The notes beneath the pieces are model-generated. The model searched no databases. It saw nothing but the letters and a program-made list of their open reading frames with translations, and was not told the origin of the DNA. A stretch of DNA of 40,999 nucleotides from JAWXTS01 sp044433305 (GTDB lineage Bacteria; Bacteroidota; Bacteroidia; Bacteroidales; Rikenellaceae): NCBI GenBank assembly GCA_044433305.1, contig JAWXTS010000006.1, positions 1-40,999 on the forward strand. The letters run 5' to 3'. The position numbers and the translations under genes are program-made. Of this stretch, positions 24,296-32,753 are shown in pieces. Each line of letters starts with the position of its first letter. The first letter of the stretch is position 1.

Positions 24296-24646
24296 TTACT
24301 CTTGTGTAGAGTGTTCTTGTTTTGGGGCGTCTCCCCACAATTCTTCAAGGTGGTAAAATTCGCGAGTTGCAGTCTCAAAAATATGAACCATAACATCACC
24401 ATAGTCCATAACAACCCAAAGAGCGTTGGTTGTACCTTCTACTCTGATTGGTTTCTCGTTTAATATCTCGGCTGTTTTCTCTTCGATACCACGTGCAATA
24501 GCCTCAACCTGAGTTGTTGAGTCAGCATTGCAAATAACAAAAGCAGAGCATATTGCTCCGTCAAATCCACTTAGATCCATAGAGACTAGATTCTTTGCCT
24601 TTTTATCGTCGGCAGCCTCTACAATGACACTTGTCAATTTATCCAT
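24296..24646 (-). CDS. rsfS: Ribosomal silencing factor RsfS
   Basis: 116-residue RsfS/Iojap protein that binds uL14 on the 50S subunit and blocks subunit joining in slow growth. The family core is visible in SAFVICNADSTTQVEAIARGI and in the segment GTTNALWVVMDYGDVMVHIF. First gene of the rsfS-ftsH-cdsA-psd run, an order widespread in Bacteroidota. The candidate promoter lies at 24676-24683. Confidence 0.93.
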   Translation of the reverse strand: MDKLTSVIVEAADDKKAKNLVSMDLSGFDGAICSAFVICNADSTTQVEAIARGIEEKTAEILNEKPIRVEGTTNALWVVMDYGDVMVHIFETATREFYHLEELWGDAPKQEHSTQE

Positions 24647-24675
24647 TAAATATCTTTTAAATTCGTATTAAACCA

Positions 24676-24683
24676 CAAATGTA
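24676..24683 (-). promoter_or_regulatory. Candidate -7 element for rsfS and the envelope operon
   Basis: TACATTTG on the minus strand matches TAnnTTTG. A TTGA lies about 23 bases further upstream (24707-24710) as a weak -33. The predicted leader is about 25 bases. Confidence 0.5.
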
Positions 24684-24761
24684 CTAAAAATATATTAGAT
24701 TCTATTTCAAGTGACCACAATTCCAGATATCTTGCTATTAATTTTCATTATTAGCACCTTT

Positions 24762-25670
24762 CTAAGCATTGAGTTGCTCGCCAACATCTACCAATGCTTG
24801 CTGCAAAACAGCTATCACAGACTGCTTGATATAGCCTCGACGCGTAGCAAGAACAACCTTCCTCGAGATGGCACCTTTGGCCAAAGGTCTAACCTGATAT
24901 TTGCGCTCTAGGGGCAACATACGAACAGCCATCTCGGGCAGCACGGTCATCATATCCGAGGAGTCGACAAAGCTCATTAGTGTCTCTAGTGAGCTGGCCG
25001 TATAGTTGGAGTTAAACTGAGCAGGCTCGTCATCATAGGGCGAGCTTAGAAGCTCCAGAACCTGATAGCGGAAGCAGTGCTCTGCGCTCAGAACAAGCAA
25101 ATTCTTAGAGTTTATTTCGTCAAGTCGGATGCTTGTGCGTGCCGAAAGTGGCGAGCGAGGAGACAGATAAACCATAAGCCTATCATTAAACAGCTCTATG
25201 GTATTTATATTCTCTGGGGTTGTGCCCGCAGACATAATAGCCACATCTATGGCATCTCTATCCAAAGACTCGATAATCTTTGCTGCTGTCATCTCCACAA
25301 TCTCCACCTCAACATCTGGACAACGCTCATCGAGCAGTGGCAGCAGAAGATTCAAGATATAGGGAGCTATGGTAGGCAGGATACCAACGCGCAATCGCCC
25401 CGAGATAGACCCTCTAGTGGCGGTAGCTATTTCTTTGATTGTATTAAAGGCACTGAGTGTTTCGCGAGCCTGAAGCAGCACCGCCTCGCCTACATGAGTA
25501 GGAATAACGGGTTTCTTGGTCCTGTCGAGAAGAACCGCCCCCAGCTCTTGTTCTAGACTTTTGATTTGCATACTCAGCGATGGCTGGGTAACAAAACACT
25601 TTTTGGCCGCAGCCGAAAAGCTGCCACAGTTAGCCACTGCCAGCAGATATTCTAGTTGGATTATAGTCAT
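24762..25670 (-). CDS. LysR-family regulator, OxyR-like
   Basis: 302-residue LysR-type activator: an N-terminal winged helix-turn-helix (about 1-60, with FSAAAKKCFVTQPSLSMQIK) and a periplasmic-binding-protein-like effector domain. It resembles OxyR most: Cys199 occupies the peroxidatic cysteine position in EHCFRYQ, at exactly the E. coli number. The resolving cysteine position 208 is Leu (VLELLSS), so a Cys199-Cys208 disulfide cannot form. It may sense peroxide by sulfenylation or thiol mixing, or respond to something else. No peroxide-defence gene is adjacent. A palindrome fitting the T-N11-A LysR box lies just upstream at 25714-25726. Confidence 0.85.
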   Translation of the reverse strand: MTIIQLEYLLAVANCGSFSAAAKKCFVTQPSLSMQIKSLEQELGAVLLDRTKKPVIPTHVGEAVLLQARETLSAFNTIKEIATATRGSISGRLRVGILPTIAPYILNLLLPLLDERCPDVEVEIVEMTAAKIIESLDRDAIDVAIMSAGTTPENINTIELFNDRLMVYLSPRSPLSARTSIRLDEINSKNLLVLSAEHCFRYQVLELLSSPYDDEPAQFNSNYTASSLETLMSFVDSSDMMTVLPEMAVRMLPLERKYQVRPLAKGAISRKVVLATRRGYIKQSVIAVLQQALVDVGEQLNA

Positions 25671-25695
25671 AGCTATAAGATGTAGGTTTTCAACA

Positions 25696-25726
25696 CAAAG
25701 GTTGTAAAAGTTTTTGGAAATTCCAA
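25696..25726 (-). promoter_or_regulatory. Candidate lysR promoter with T-N11-A operator palindrome
   Basis: On the minus strand AACCTTTG (25696-25703) matches seven of eight bases of TAnnTTTG. Just upstream, TTGGAAATTCCAA (25714-25726) is a perfect 13-bp palindrome with the T-N11-A form of LysR-type boxes. It overlaps the space between the -7 and -33 elements, a position suited to autorepression. Confidence 0.45.
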
Positions 25727-25771
25727 CCCAACATCAAAAATCCGCACAACAGTAACCCTCTGAGCGAGCAC

Positions 25772-25800
25772 AAAAAAATGTGCAGCACTAATGCTGCACA
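25772..25800 (-). terminator. Terminator of the secreted-protein operon, overlapping the last stop codon
   Basis: On the minus strand a perfect 9-bp stem, TGTGCAGCA and TGCTGCACA, encloses the loop TTAG and is followed by seven T. Plus coordinates are stem 25779-25787 and 25792-25800, T-run 25772-25778. The stop TAG of the HmuY-like gene (25788-25790) lies inside the loop. Confidence 0.9.
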
Positions 25801-26174
25801 AAATCTTCATTATAACCGCTAGTTGGAGCCGTAGTCATCTGCTCGAACTCCTGCTCGCTAACAAGTATGCCTGCACCACCATCGCCGCTGGTGCCCGAGT
25901 TGACTCGTATATAACCATTACAAAAAGCTATATCCCAGTCTGTTCTCTGTGCCCACTGACTATCTTCACTTTCATCATTAAAGTCACTAGTGCCCACGAC
26001 TTTGCCGTCGGCCAGAGACATATATATCCACTGATCTTCAAAAAGATCTAGTGTCAAGCTCGCCTGATCGCTAAGCTCTGGAGTCGTATCTCCCGCGCCA
26101 TCATCTGCCTGACAAGAGAAAGCCAAAACAGCAACACACAATAGAGCTAATATCTTAATATTGTCCATAATCAT
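25788..26174 (-). CDS. Short HmuY-like surface lipoprotein
   Basis: 128-residue lipoprotein. The signal peptide ends in a lipobox with Cys21, and the mature start C-Q-A-D-D matches the Q-A-(D/E)2 lipoprotein export signal reported in Bacteroidota, which sends lipoproteins to the cell surface. The segment TDWDIAFCNGYIRVNSGTSG followed by GGAGI is the core of the HmuY family, whose best-known member takes haem from host haemoproteins in Porphyromonas gingivalis. Typical HmuY proteins are longer; this one ends soon after the core (TTAPTSGYNEDFVQH), so the second half of the family fold may be absent. An alternative start is Met3. It begins two bases after the C1A protease and is the last gene of its operon. 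Confidence 0.7.
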   Translation of the reverse strand: MIMDNIKILALLCVAVLAFSCQADDGAGDTTPELSDQASLTLDLFEDQWIYMSLADGKVVGTSDFNDESEDSQWAQRTDWDIAFCNGYIRVNSGTSGDGGAGILVSEQEFEQMTTAPTSGYNEDFVQH

Positions 26175-26176
26175 AA

Positions 26177-27727
26177 CTAATTATCCAGATTTGTACCACC
26201 CTTAAGGTTAGACCTATGTTTTATAATCAGCTTATCGCCATAGTAATAATTGCTGGCGTCAATCTCTATCTTTGAGTAACTGCCATCGGCTCGTCTGATA
26301 TAGTAGCTCTTAAGTTTGTTATCGCTACCACGATACTGATACTCTGAGGCCGAAACAGCCTTTGGAGTAAGCGTATAGTAATTATCACCCAAGCCCAAGT
26401 CCTGACTAGCGTCCATCTGAGCCTCATATATATCAGGCAACAAGGAGTCATTACGATAATCATAAACCTCAACACTAGACACATTTCCAGAGCCATACAC
26501 GCTACCTCGTTGTGCCGACAGCACATTAAGATATATTCGAACAGGGTTATCGTATCGCTCGAACAGAGTGCTTATATCAACGGCAAACTCCAGCTCTGAG
26601 CTAGAGCTATACTGTCCTTGCATGGGATAGTCTCCGCCTTGATTCTTAATGATAGATAGATTAAACTTCTCCACGGGGAGGGTTGCATCATAGCTTTGGC
26701 TAGCACCATATTGCATAGACAAATCGTCCCTAGAGGAGTAATCGAGCTTCACTCTTAGCACAACTTCGGGTTCACTGACCTTAACCGAGATGGCATCCAT
26801 AGTGGATGAAAGAATATTCTCGGACATGCCAGCAGTGCGCTCCGCAAAGTAATGATAAGGCAGGTAATAACGCCCATTATCGTGCTGATAGCTACCCCAG
26901 CTGTTTACGGCAATGAAAGCACCATAGCACTTCTCGCCACCAGAATTATAGCTCTCTACCGCATCATCATACCCGACAATGGTCATGGCATGTGCTCCAT
27001 CACTGGCCAGTCCAGTAAGCAGGCATTTGTAGCCCGTGTTTGAAGGTCCCGAGTAATTAGAATTGAAGCTCCAGCCCGTGCTATATGCCGCAAAGGTAAG
27101 CAGACCACCACCTGTAAGGCCATCGCCCTTATCGTAGAGGTAACTCTTAATCACCTCTATATTTTCATAGCTGTCATTATCGAAGACATACATCTGATCG
27201 ACCTTGTGTTTAATGGCGTTCAGATATTTATCATAACCCGTAGCCCACTTATAGCTATAAGTACTGATAACGCCATAATCATTTTCGCTCATGGCTCCGT
27301 ACTCCTTTAGCAGCGAGAAACCCTGAGAGGCATAACCTCCTTGGTCTATGCCTTCGTTAATGAAGTTCCATACATAGAGGTAGCTAAAGCGGTTGTCAGA
27401 AGTAGCCGACGCATCGGTATCACGCAATCGGTTCATCTCATAGTTGAACACATATCCCACACCTGCGGCCTGAGCACATGAGCCTCCCTGCTGATTAAAG
27501 ATAGGCGGAAAGTATTTCGAGGTCGAATTATCCACATATTCAGGAAGCGTAGTCGAGGAGCGTGTCGAGATGCCCCCCTGCCATCTAACCCTGGTGGCCA
27601 TGATAGCTTCTACCTCTGGGGTAAGCTCTGGCTGAGGATATATCTTACGCTCAGTCTCTACCGCTTGAGCAAACAAAGCGGTAGAGATAATCGTAAATAT
27701 TATTGAAAATAAGCCCTTGACTTTCAT
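26177..27727 (-). CDS. Secreted papain-like cysteine protease (family C1A)
   Basis: 516 residues with a type I signal peptide (MKVKGLFSIIFTIISTALFAQA). The papain catalytic set is complete: Cys84 in NQQGGSCAQAA, His246 in DGAHAMTIVGYDD and Asn275 in AVNSWGS, with the oxyanion Gln at 79-80. The prodomain is short. About 220 residues after the catalytic domain (300-516) look like beta-rich adhesive or immunoglobulin-like modules. No type IX secretion C-terminal domain is evident. It starts two bases after the C25-like gene, so the two proteases are made together. Likely located in the periplasm or outside the cell; the substrate is unknown. Confidence 0.85.
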   Translation of the reverse strand: MKVKGLFSIIFTIISTALFAQAVETERKIYPQPELTPEVEAIMATRVRWQGGISTRSSTTLPEYVDNSTSKYFPPIFNQQGGSCAQAAGVGYVFNYEMNRLRDTDASATSDNRFSYLYVWNFINEGIDQGGYASQGFSLLKEYGAMSENDYGVISTYSYKWATGYDKYLNAIKHKVDQMYVFDNDSYENIEVIKSYLYDKGDGLTGGGLLTFAAYSTGWSFNSNYSGPSNTGYKCLLTGLASDGAHAMTIVGYDDAVESYNSGGEKCYGAFIAVNSWGSYQHDNGRYYLPYHYFAERTAGMSENILSSTMDAISVKVSEPEVVLRVKLDYSSRDDLSMQYGASQSYDATLPVEKFNLSIIKNQGGDYPMQGQYSSSSELEFAVDISTLFERYDNPVRIYLNVLSAQRGSVYGSGNVSSVEVYDYRNDSLLPDIYEAQMDASQDLGLGDNYYTLTPKAVSASEYQYRGSDNKLKSYYIRRADGSYSKIEIDASNYYYGDKLIIKHRSNLKGGTNLDN

Positions 27728-27729
27728 GG

Positions 27730-29889
27730 CTAGTCTAGGCGATTATAACTTCTAAGAGCTTCATCTCTTATGGCTTGGCTATTATTGGCGTCACCCTGAA
27801 CACCCTGCAACCACTGCATAATATCTGCACGCACAAACGATTTTGTCTGCCAGCCCAACATCTCGATAAAGGCAATTTTCAATGCCTCAGATTCTAGAGA
27901 TGGGAAGTAGTCCATAAGCTCGCCAAAGTAGTAGTGCATACCGTTATTGCGCATCATGCGTATATCGTTCATGTGGCTGCGCTCGCTGGTCTCTGGGTTC
28001 TGGATGTTCTCCATTTCGTCGACCCAACGCGAAGAGTTGCTGATAATAGATTTTCTGATCGCCTCGCCAACACTGTCTTTATTTATGTATCTAACATCTG
28101 AGCTTGCGAACATCTTCTCAAAGGCTGGCAACAGTGAGTCTTGAGGAAATACAGAAACAGCATATACAGCATTGAAATCTGTTCTCTCAGAGGTATTGTT
28201 AGTGATACATACCCCTACAAGAGTAGGAACAAGCTCTGGGTCTCCGCTCTCTCTAACTCTCTTGATTGCAAAACGTTGAGTCATCTCATAACCATCGTTC
28301 ACCGCAAGCTTCACGCACTCGATAAAGTTGTGGTCGCGACAGTCAGACAAAAGCTCAAGAGCCTGCAAACGCACAAGGTTATGTGGTGAGCTTTTATAAA
28401 TCTCTAACAGCTTGTCCGAGCCGAGTTCGCCCTGCTTGTACAACATCGCCATCGCAAGAGTCTGAACATCTGCATATTTAGAATTTAGGTGCTTAGCCCA
28501 GTTTGTCTTGCTGTCAGCTATCATCTCTGCAACATTATAGTCTGCATCGGCAGATACAAAGGTGAAAGTTGGGTCTCCAACAACATGAGCCTCAAGGTAA
28601 GGCGAGAGCTTAACTATCTGACCTACTGGCATACCCAAACCCATTAGGCCCACATATCTATCACTCCATTTATCCTGCAAGACATTCACCGAGTTGGCAA
28701 CACAAGTTATGGTCTTGCCGCTGTTGAAGATATATTCGTTGGCAATAGAAGTCTTTTGTTGGAAGGCTCCACAGTAGCAAGCATCAAGGAATAGCGTGCG
28801 CACATTAGGCATGTAGCTATACTTAGCAAAATCCTCAAGGACAATATCCATGTCGGCACTAGCGATAGAATCTTTTTGTGCAATTACAGGGTCGTTATAG
28901 TTAGCTATCCATGAACGTGGCACATCCAATCGAGCAGTAAGGCTGTTTATAACCTGATTTGCATTTTGGCCCTTTGCCACAGCGTTACGCACATAAGAGC
29001 GGCAGTAATTGGCTATATGTTCCTTTGCCATAGAGACGCTTTTAACCTCTGGAGCACCGCTAAGGTACTGAGTATCCCAGTGTCCGTGGTGGTGAACAAT
29101 AGCATAGTCTAGCTCCTCGCGCATAAGCTCGTTCATAAGTCTAAACTTAACCAAGTCCTCTCTCTTATGGTCTATATAACCTACTCTATCTTTCTGTCCT
29201 TTCAACCATGGGAAATGCTCATAGATGCCCTCTTGCTCGTCTACACGTGCTAGCAAAGACTCAGAGATAAATCCATGTCCACTAAAGAAGAAGGTATGGT
29301 CTAGTTTATTTGCCGATTCTTTCTCTGCAACAACCTTGTTGAGGTATGCTTTTAGGGCTGTGATATCGATATTTCCATCTTCGTCCATAGGGCGAATACG
29401 TCCACTGTAAATCTCACATTCTATCTTCTGTGGCGAGCTAGGGTTCAGCGAGTAGAAGAAATAAGGATACTCCTCATCTTGGCTTAGGAAGGTAAACTCC
29501 AAATCCAAGTCATCATAGAACCTATCAGAGGGAACCGAGTAAGCTCTAATATCACCCTTTTGGTCCATCTTGAAAGCCGTGGTCATGTGCTGAGCATTGC
29601 TTATCATGGCAACAGGAATATTGCCTACAAAAGCCACGCCCTCGATGCCCTTTTCTGTGTACAGACGTTTTATCTCTGCGCGAACAGAATCGGCATGCGC
29701 CCACTTGTCCTCTACGATATAACAAGTCATGCCGTTATATTTTTCGATAGAGGCAGCATAGCTATCTACCTCAGCCTTGGCCTGCTCATAGCTCTGACTA
29801 TCGACGATAATCGCAAAGCTTCTCTCTTGATTGCAAGAACAGCTAGTGAGCAACTGCACTGCAAAGATTAGTAATAATAGTTTTTTCAT
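27730..29889 (-). CDS. Gingipain-like (C25, clan CD) lipoprotein protease with helical-repeat tail
   Basis: 719-residue lipoprotein (signal peptide, lipobox LTSC with Cys17). The caspase-gingipain catalytic pair is visible: His in the HHHGHWD motif at 266-272 and Cys371 in FLDACYCGAF, each preceded by a hydrophobic strand as the fold requires. Gingipains cut after Arg or Lys; specificity here is unknown. Nearly 100 residues separate the dyad members, more than in gingipains. Residues from about 465 to the end are helical and repetitive (HNLVRLQALELL, TQRFAIKRVRESGDPELVPTL), resembling HEAT repeats, and may bind a partner. Unlike the gingipains it has no type IX C-terminal domain; the lipid anchor replaces it. 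It sits between the DUF6850-like barrel and the C1A protease. Confidence 0.8.
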   Translation of the reverse strand: MKKLLLLIFAVQLLTSCSCNQERSFAIIVDSQSYEQAKAEVDSYAASIEKYNGMTCYIVEDKWAHADSVRAEIKRLYTEKGIEGVAFVGNIPVAMISNAQHMTTAFKMDQKGDIRAYSVPSDRFYDDLDLEFTFLSQDEEYPYFFYSLNPSSPQKIECEIYSGRIRPMDEDGNIDITALKAYLNKVVAEKESANKLDHTFFFSGHGFISESLLARVDEQEGIYEHFPWLKGQKDRVGYIDHKREDLVKFRLMNELMREELDYAIVHHHGHWDTQYLSGAPEVKSVSMAKEHIANYCRSYVRNAVAKGQNANQVINSLTARLDVPRSWIANYNDPVIAQKDSIASADMDIVLEDFAKYSYMPNVRTLFLDACYCGAFQQKTSIANEYIFNSGKTITCVANSVNVLQDKWSDRYVGLMGLGMPVGQIVKLSPYLEAHVVGDPTFTFVSADADYNVAEMIADSKTNWAKHLNSKYADVQTLAMAMLYKQGELGSDKLLEIYKSSPHNLVRLQALELLSDCRDHNFIECVKLAVNDGYEMTQRFAIKRVRESGDPELVPTLVGVCITNNTSERTDFNAVYAVSVFPQDSLLPAFEKMFASSDVRYINKDSVGEAIRKSIISNSSRWVDEMENIQNPETSERSHMNDIRMMRNNGMHYYFGELMDYFPSLESEALKIAFIEMLGWQTKSFVRADIMQWLQGVQGDANNSQAIRDEALRSYNRLD

Positions 29890-29901
29890 TTATTGAGTTT
29901 A

Positions 29902-31491
29902 TTAGAAGTTTAAAAACACCTGCGCGCGTACAAAGCTTCTGTTTGTACCCTCAAAGTCATAGTAGTCGTTCTCACCCATAGGGTTCTGAAGATAACCTTT
30001 GAGGCTCAAGCCTGCGAGCATAGAACGGCCTACAAGCTGAAACTTGTGGGTAGCCTTAGCCTCAGCCTCCAAAAGCATATTGTCTGAGAACAAATAAGCG
30101 ATATAAGGGTAAGTATATGCGTCAGATATATCTGTGCTCGGACCCTGATAAACAGGAGTGTCCATAGTTTGCTTTAGTCTAAAGTTAATCCCAAAGTCGA
30201 TAACTGTATTTTTAAGGTACCAGAACTTCTTTGCGCTAGCCCCCATATCTACATTAGCGTAAGTCTCGCTATATATAGAACCATCATTTGATTTTTTGTC
30301 TACGCTGGTGTACTCTGCGTCAACAGCAAATGTATATTGAGGTAATTTATCTTTTACGATATCAAGCTGATAGGCAGCATTTGCCGTGATTATGGTTGCT
30401 GTATAAAGCTTGTATCGCTGAAGAATTTCATAAGTAACAAGGTTTCCTTGGTCTGTATTAACCACTTTTTTCTGGTCATACCAATAACCCTCGTCCGAGT
30501 CTATCGAAAGGCCCAAATCTATGTTGCTAACCAATGAGCCACTGCCACCCATTGTAGTTCTATTGCTAACCGAGATTCTATTCGAGTAGTAGTCTCCACC
30601 CATAAATACGGCCGCACTCTGGCCATCTTGGGCTGTCTCTTCTACTTTGCTATATGTAATTTCGGTAGCGTTTTTTAGTTTTGATGTTGCTGTACCTGCA
30701 AGCACTTGCAACGATGCGGAATAGTCATGCCCCATATAATCACGAGGATATGAGGTGCTTAGTCCCGTTGAAGAAAGATAGAAATCGCCACAACCCATCA
30801 TCAAATAATAATTATGATCTTCATAGTTGTTGACAAGGGTGTGTATTAGTGACGAATTAAAGAACTCGACCTTTGCACTTGCTCCCACTTTCAAATTATC
30901 CTTGAAAGCATACATAAGAGCAGGTTCCATTTTAAATCGCATAGAGTTTATCTCCACGCGAGGGTCACTATGGTCATACACTGAGGCTGTATTATATCCC
31001 AATCTGAATGCCAAGCTCAGCTTCTCGAAGTCATAGGATGCACCTCCATAGAGATTATATTCTTCTATGGTGCGATCGCCGCCAGCCTCTGCTCCAAGTT
31101 TAAAGGGGTTATGCTCTGAAAGCATATAGGTTCCAGCCCACGCGCTCTCTTGCTCTGCAAGATTGTCGTAGTTTAGACCTCCCTCAAAAGAGAATTTACC
31201 TATCTTCTTAAGTCCATCAATATCAAACTCCGTGCTCGCTATCTTCTGACTGCTCTCAACACTGCGGTACTCTCCGTCCATTATTGAGTAGCCAAGACTA
31301 GCAACACCTGCATTGTTGACCGTATTATAGGACATTTTTATAGGAGTGTTCATATTCACAAACGGGTTATAAATATAATTTACATCCTGATAATAAAGCC
31401 TTAACCAACTATCTGTATTGTCTGTTTGGGCCGCAAGTAAACCAACACTAGAGACAAGTAGGGCCAAAACAAAAAGACTTTTAATTCTCAT
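29902..31491 (-). CDS. Outer-membrane beta-barrel protein, DUF6850-like
   Basis: 529 residues with a signal peptide (MRIKSLFVLALLVSSVGLLAAQ). The mature part consists of alternating amphipathic beta strands, aromatic-rich at strand ends, and finishes with the barrel-type terminus FVRAQVFLNF. It resembles the Bacteroidota family DUF6850, which is often found beside DUF4876 lipoproteins and TonB-dependent receptors; this name is from recall of the pattern and not a search. The function is unknown. It follows the DUF4876-like gene after 65 bases that contain a hairpin. Confidence 0.7.
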   Translation of the reverse strand: MRIKSLFVLALLVSSVGLLAAQTDNTDSWLRLYYQDVNYIYNPFVNMNTPIKMSYNTVNNAGVASLGYSIMDGEYRSVESSQKIASTEFDIDGLKKIGKFSFEGGLNYDNLAEQESAWAGTYMLSEHNPFKLGAEAGGDRTIEEYNLYGGASYDFEKLSLAFRLGYNTASVYDHSDPRVEINSMRFKMEPALMYAFKDNLKVGASAKVEFFNSSLIHTLVNNYEDHNYYLMMGCGDFYLSSTGLSTSYPRDYMGHDYSASLQVLAGTATSKLKNATEITYSKVEETAQDGQSAAVFMGGDYYSNRISVSNRTTMGGSGSLVSNIDLGLSIDSDEGYWYDQKKVVNTDQGNLVTYEILQRYKLYTATIITANAAYQLDIVKDKLPQYTFAVDAEYTSVDKKSNDGSIYSETYANVDMGASAKKFWYLKNTVIDFGINFRLKQTMDTPVYQGPSTDISDAYTYPYIAYLFSDNMLLEAEAKATHKFQLVGRSMLAGLSLKGYLQNPMGENDYYDFEGTNRSFVRAQVFLNF

Positions 31492-31508
31492 ATATCTAAA
31501 ATTTATTT

Positions 31509-31544
31509 AACGCTGCCAGAATGCACCTGCACCCTGACAGCGTT
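31509..31544 (-). other. Intercistronic hairpin between the DUF4876-like and DUF6850-like genes
   Basis: AACGCTGCCAG (31509-31519) and CTGACAGCGTT (31534-31544) form an 11-bp stem with one mismatch and a 14-base loop. On the minus strand an AT-rich AAATAAATTTT follows and then the DUF6850-like start. It may attenuate, process or stabilise the transcript. Confidence 0.6.
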
Positions 31545-31556
31545 GGTGGTGTGGTT

Positions 31557-32729
31557 CTAAAAAAGATTGAACAAATCAACGTCTGTCTCAAAATCGTTTG
31601 CAGAGTTGTTTGTATCTACATATTTTGTTGCTCCGTCAACAACCTCTGTTTTTCTACGAAGACCCAGTCCAGACCATGATGTTGCAGCAGTAGCTGGAGC
31701 AGCATCGTCTTGTGTCAAGAAGTAACAGTAAGGAGTAGTGTTAGATGAAGGAACTACAAAAACAGCGTCAAGAATGTTAACTGTGTTGAATATTAGGTAC
31801 AATGACTCTGAAGTTGTTCCTGGAGTTGTCATAGAGTTTGCAGCATCGGCAGCGTATTCTGATGGAGTCACACCCTCTGGGCAACGAGCCAACATCCAAG
31901 CACCACCGTTGACACCAAAGCCCCAACCCTTAGTTCCTGAGTTGTTAGCGAAGATAATCTCCATGTTAGTAACGCTAGCAATATCAGTGTCACCACCACT
32001 AGCTTCTGGGTTATAAAGCTCGAAATCAGCATTTGATTGGTCTGGGCGAACATTATCAGCATCACCATGGTCAATACCTGTGTTTACAACCCATACGCTC
32101 GCACCCGGCTCAAGAGGATAGTCCTGACCGCTACCTGGGAATGCAAGAACTGGAGCTTGACCAGTAGAGTAAAGATTCTCGTAGCCATTAGCCTGCCATG
32201 CATTGGCAGCTGTTTGGTTACAAGCTGTGTTAGCAGCAAGCATTAGTTGGTCTAGGTATTGAACCTCGTCAGAGTTGTTAAGAATCTCAACAGCACAGTC
32301 AGTGATATAATAACCTGCAACACTTGCATGGTGGATGCTCTTGATGATAAGAGATGATTGAGTTTGTGAAACCAAAATAACATTAGCCACTACATCTTCA
32401 CCATAAACATCTACATTGGCTGTTCCAACAACAAATGTAGTCTCAGTAACTTTACCTGTAACAGTGAATTTATAAGAACCAGCAACAAGAGTTACATCTT
32501 TTGATAGAGCACCATCCATATCAACAGTAAAGTCAGATACGCTACTGCCAACACCTACGACCTCCAAGTCTGAAATATCAGACAGCTCAACGCCCTCAGG
32601 CAAAGTGATAGATACATTAACAGAGTAGCTCTTGATATCCTCACCCTCATTGTTTGTACATGATGCAAAAGCAATCATAGACACAGAAACTAAAAGGAAT
32701 ACTTTTAGTACATTGAAAAAGTTTTTCAT
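31557..32729 (-). CDS. DUF4876-like lipoprotein
   Basis: 390 residues. A lipoprotein signal peptide (lipobox FASC, Cys24) is followed by the mildly acidic stretch TNNEGEDIK. The N-terminal module (about 30-120) resembles a carboxypeptidase-regulatory or immunoglobulin-like beta domain (VNVSITLPEGVELSD). The remainder (from SLIIKSIHHASVAGYYITDCAVEILNN) fits the lamin-tail-like beta fold of DUF4876 proteins. It follows the TonB-dependent receptor after 24 bases, in the place a surface lipoprotein partner such as SusD would occupy, but is unrelated to SusD. Probably a ligand-binding accessory of the receptor. Confidence 0.72.
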   Translation of the reverse strand: MKNFFNVLKVFLLVSVSMIAFASCTNNEGEDIKSYSVNVSITLPEGVELSDISDLEVVGVGSSVSDFTVDMDGALSKDVTLVAGSYKFTVTGKVTETTFVVGTANVDVYGEDVVANVILVSQTQSSLIIKSIHHASVAGYYITDCAVEILNNSDEVQYLDQLMLAANTACNQTAANAWQANGYENLYSTGQAPVLAFPGSGQDYPLEPGASVWVVNTGIDHGDADNVRPDQSNADFELYNPEASGGDTDIASVTNMEIIFANNSGTKGWGFGVNGGAWMLARCPEGVTPSEYAADAANSMTTPGTTSESLYLIFNTVNILDAVFVVPSSNTTPYCYFLTQDDAAPATAATSWSGLGLRRKTEVVDGATKYVDTNNSANDFETDVDLFNLF

Positions 32730-32753
32730 AATATAAAATGTTTAGTTAAAAAA

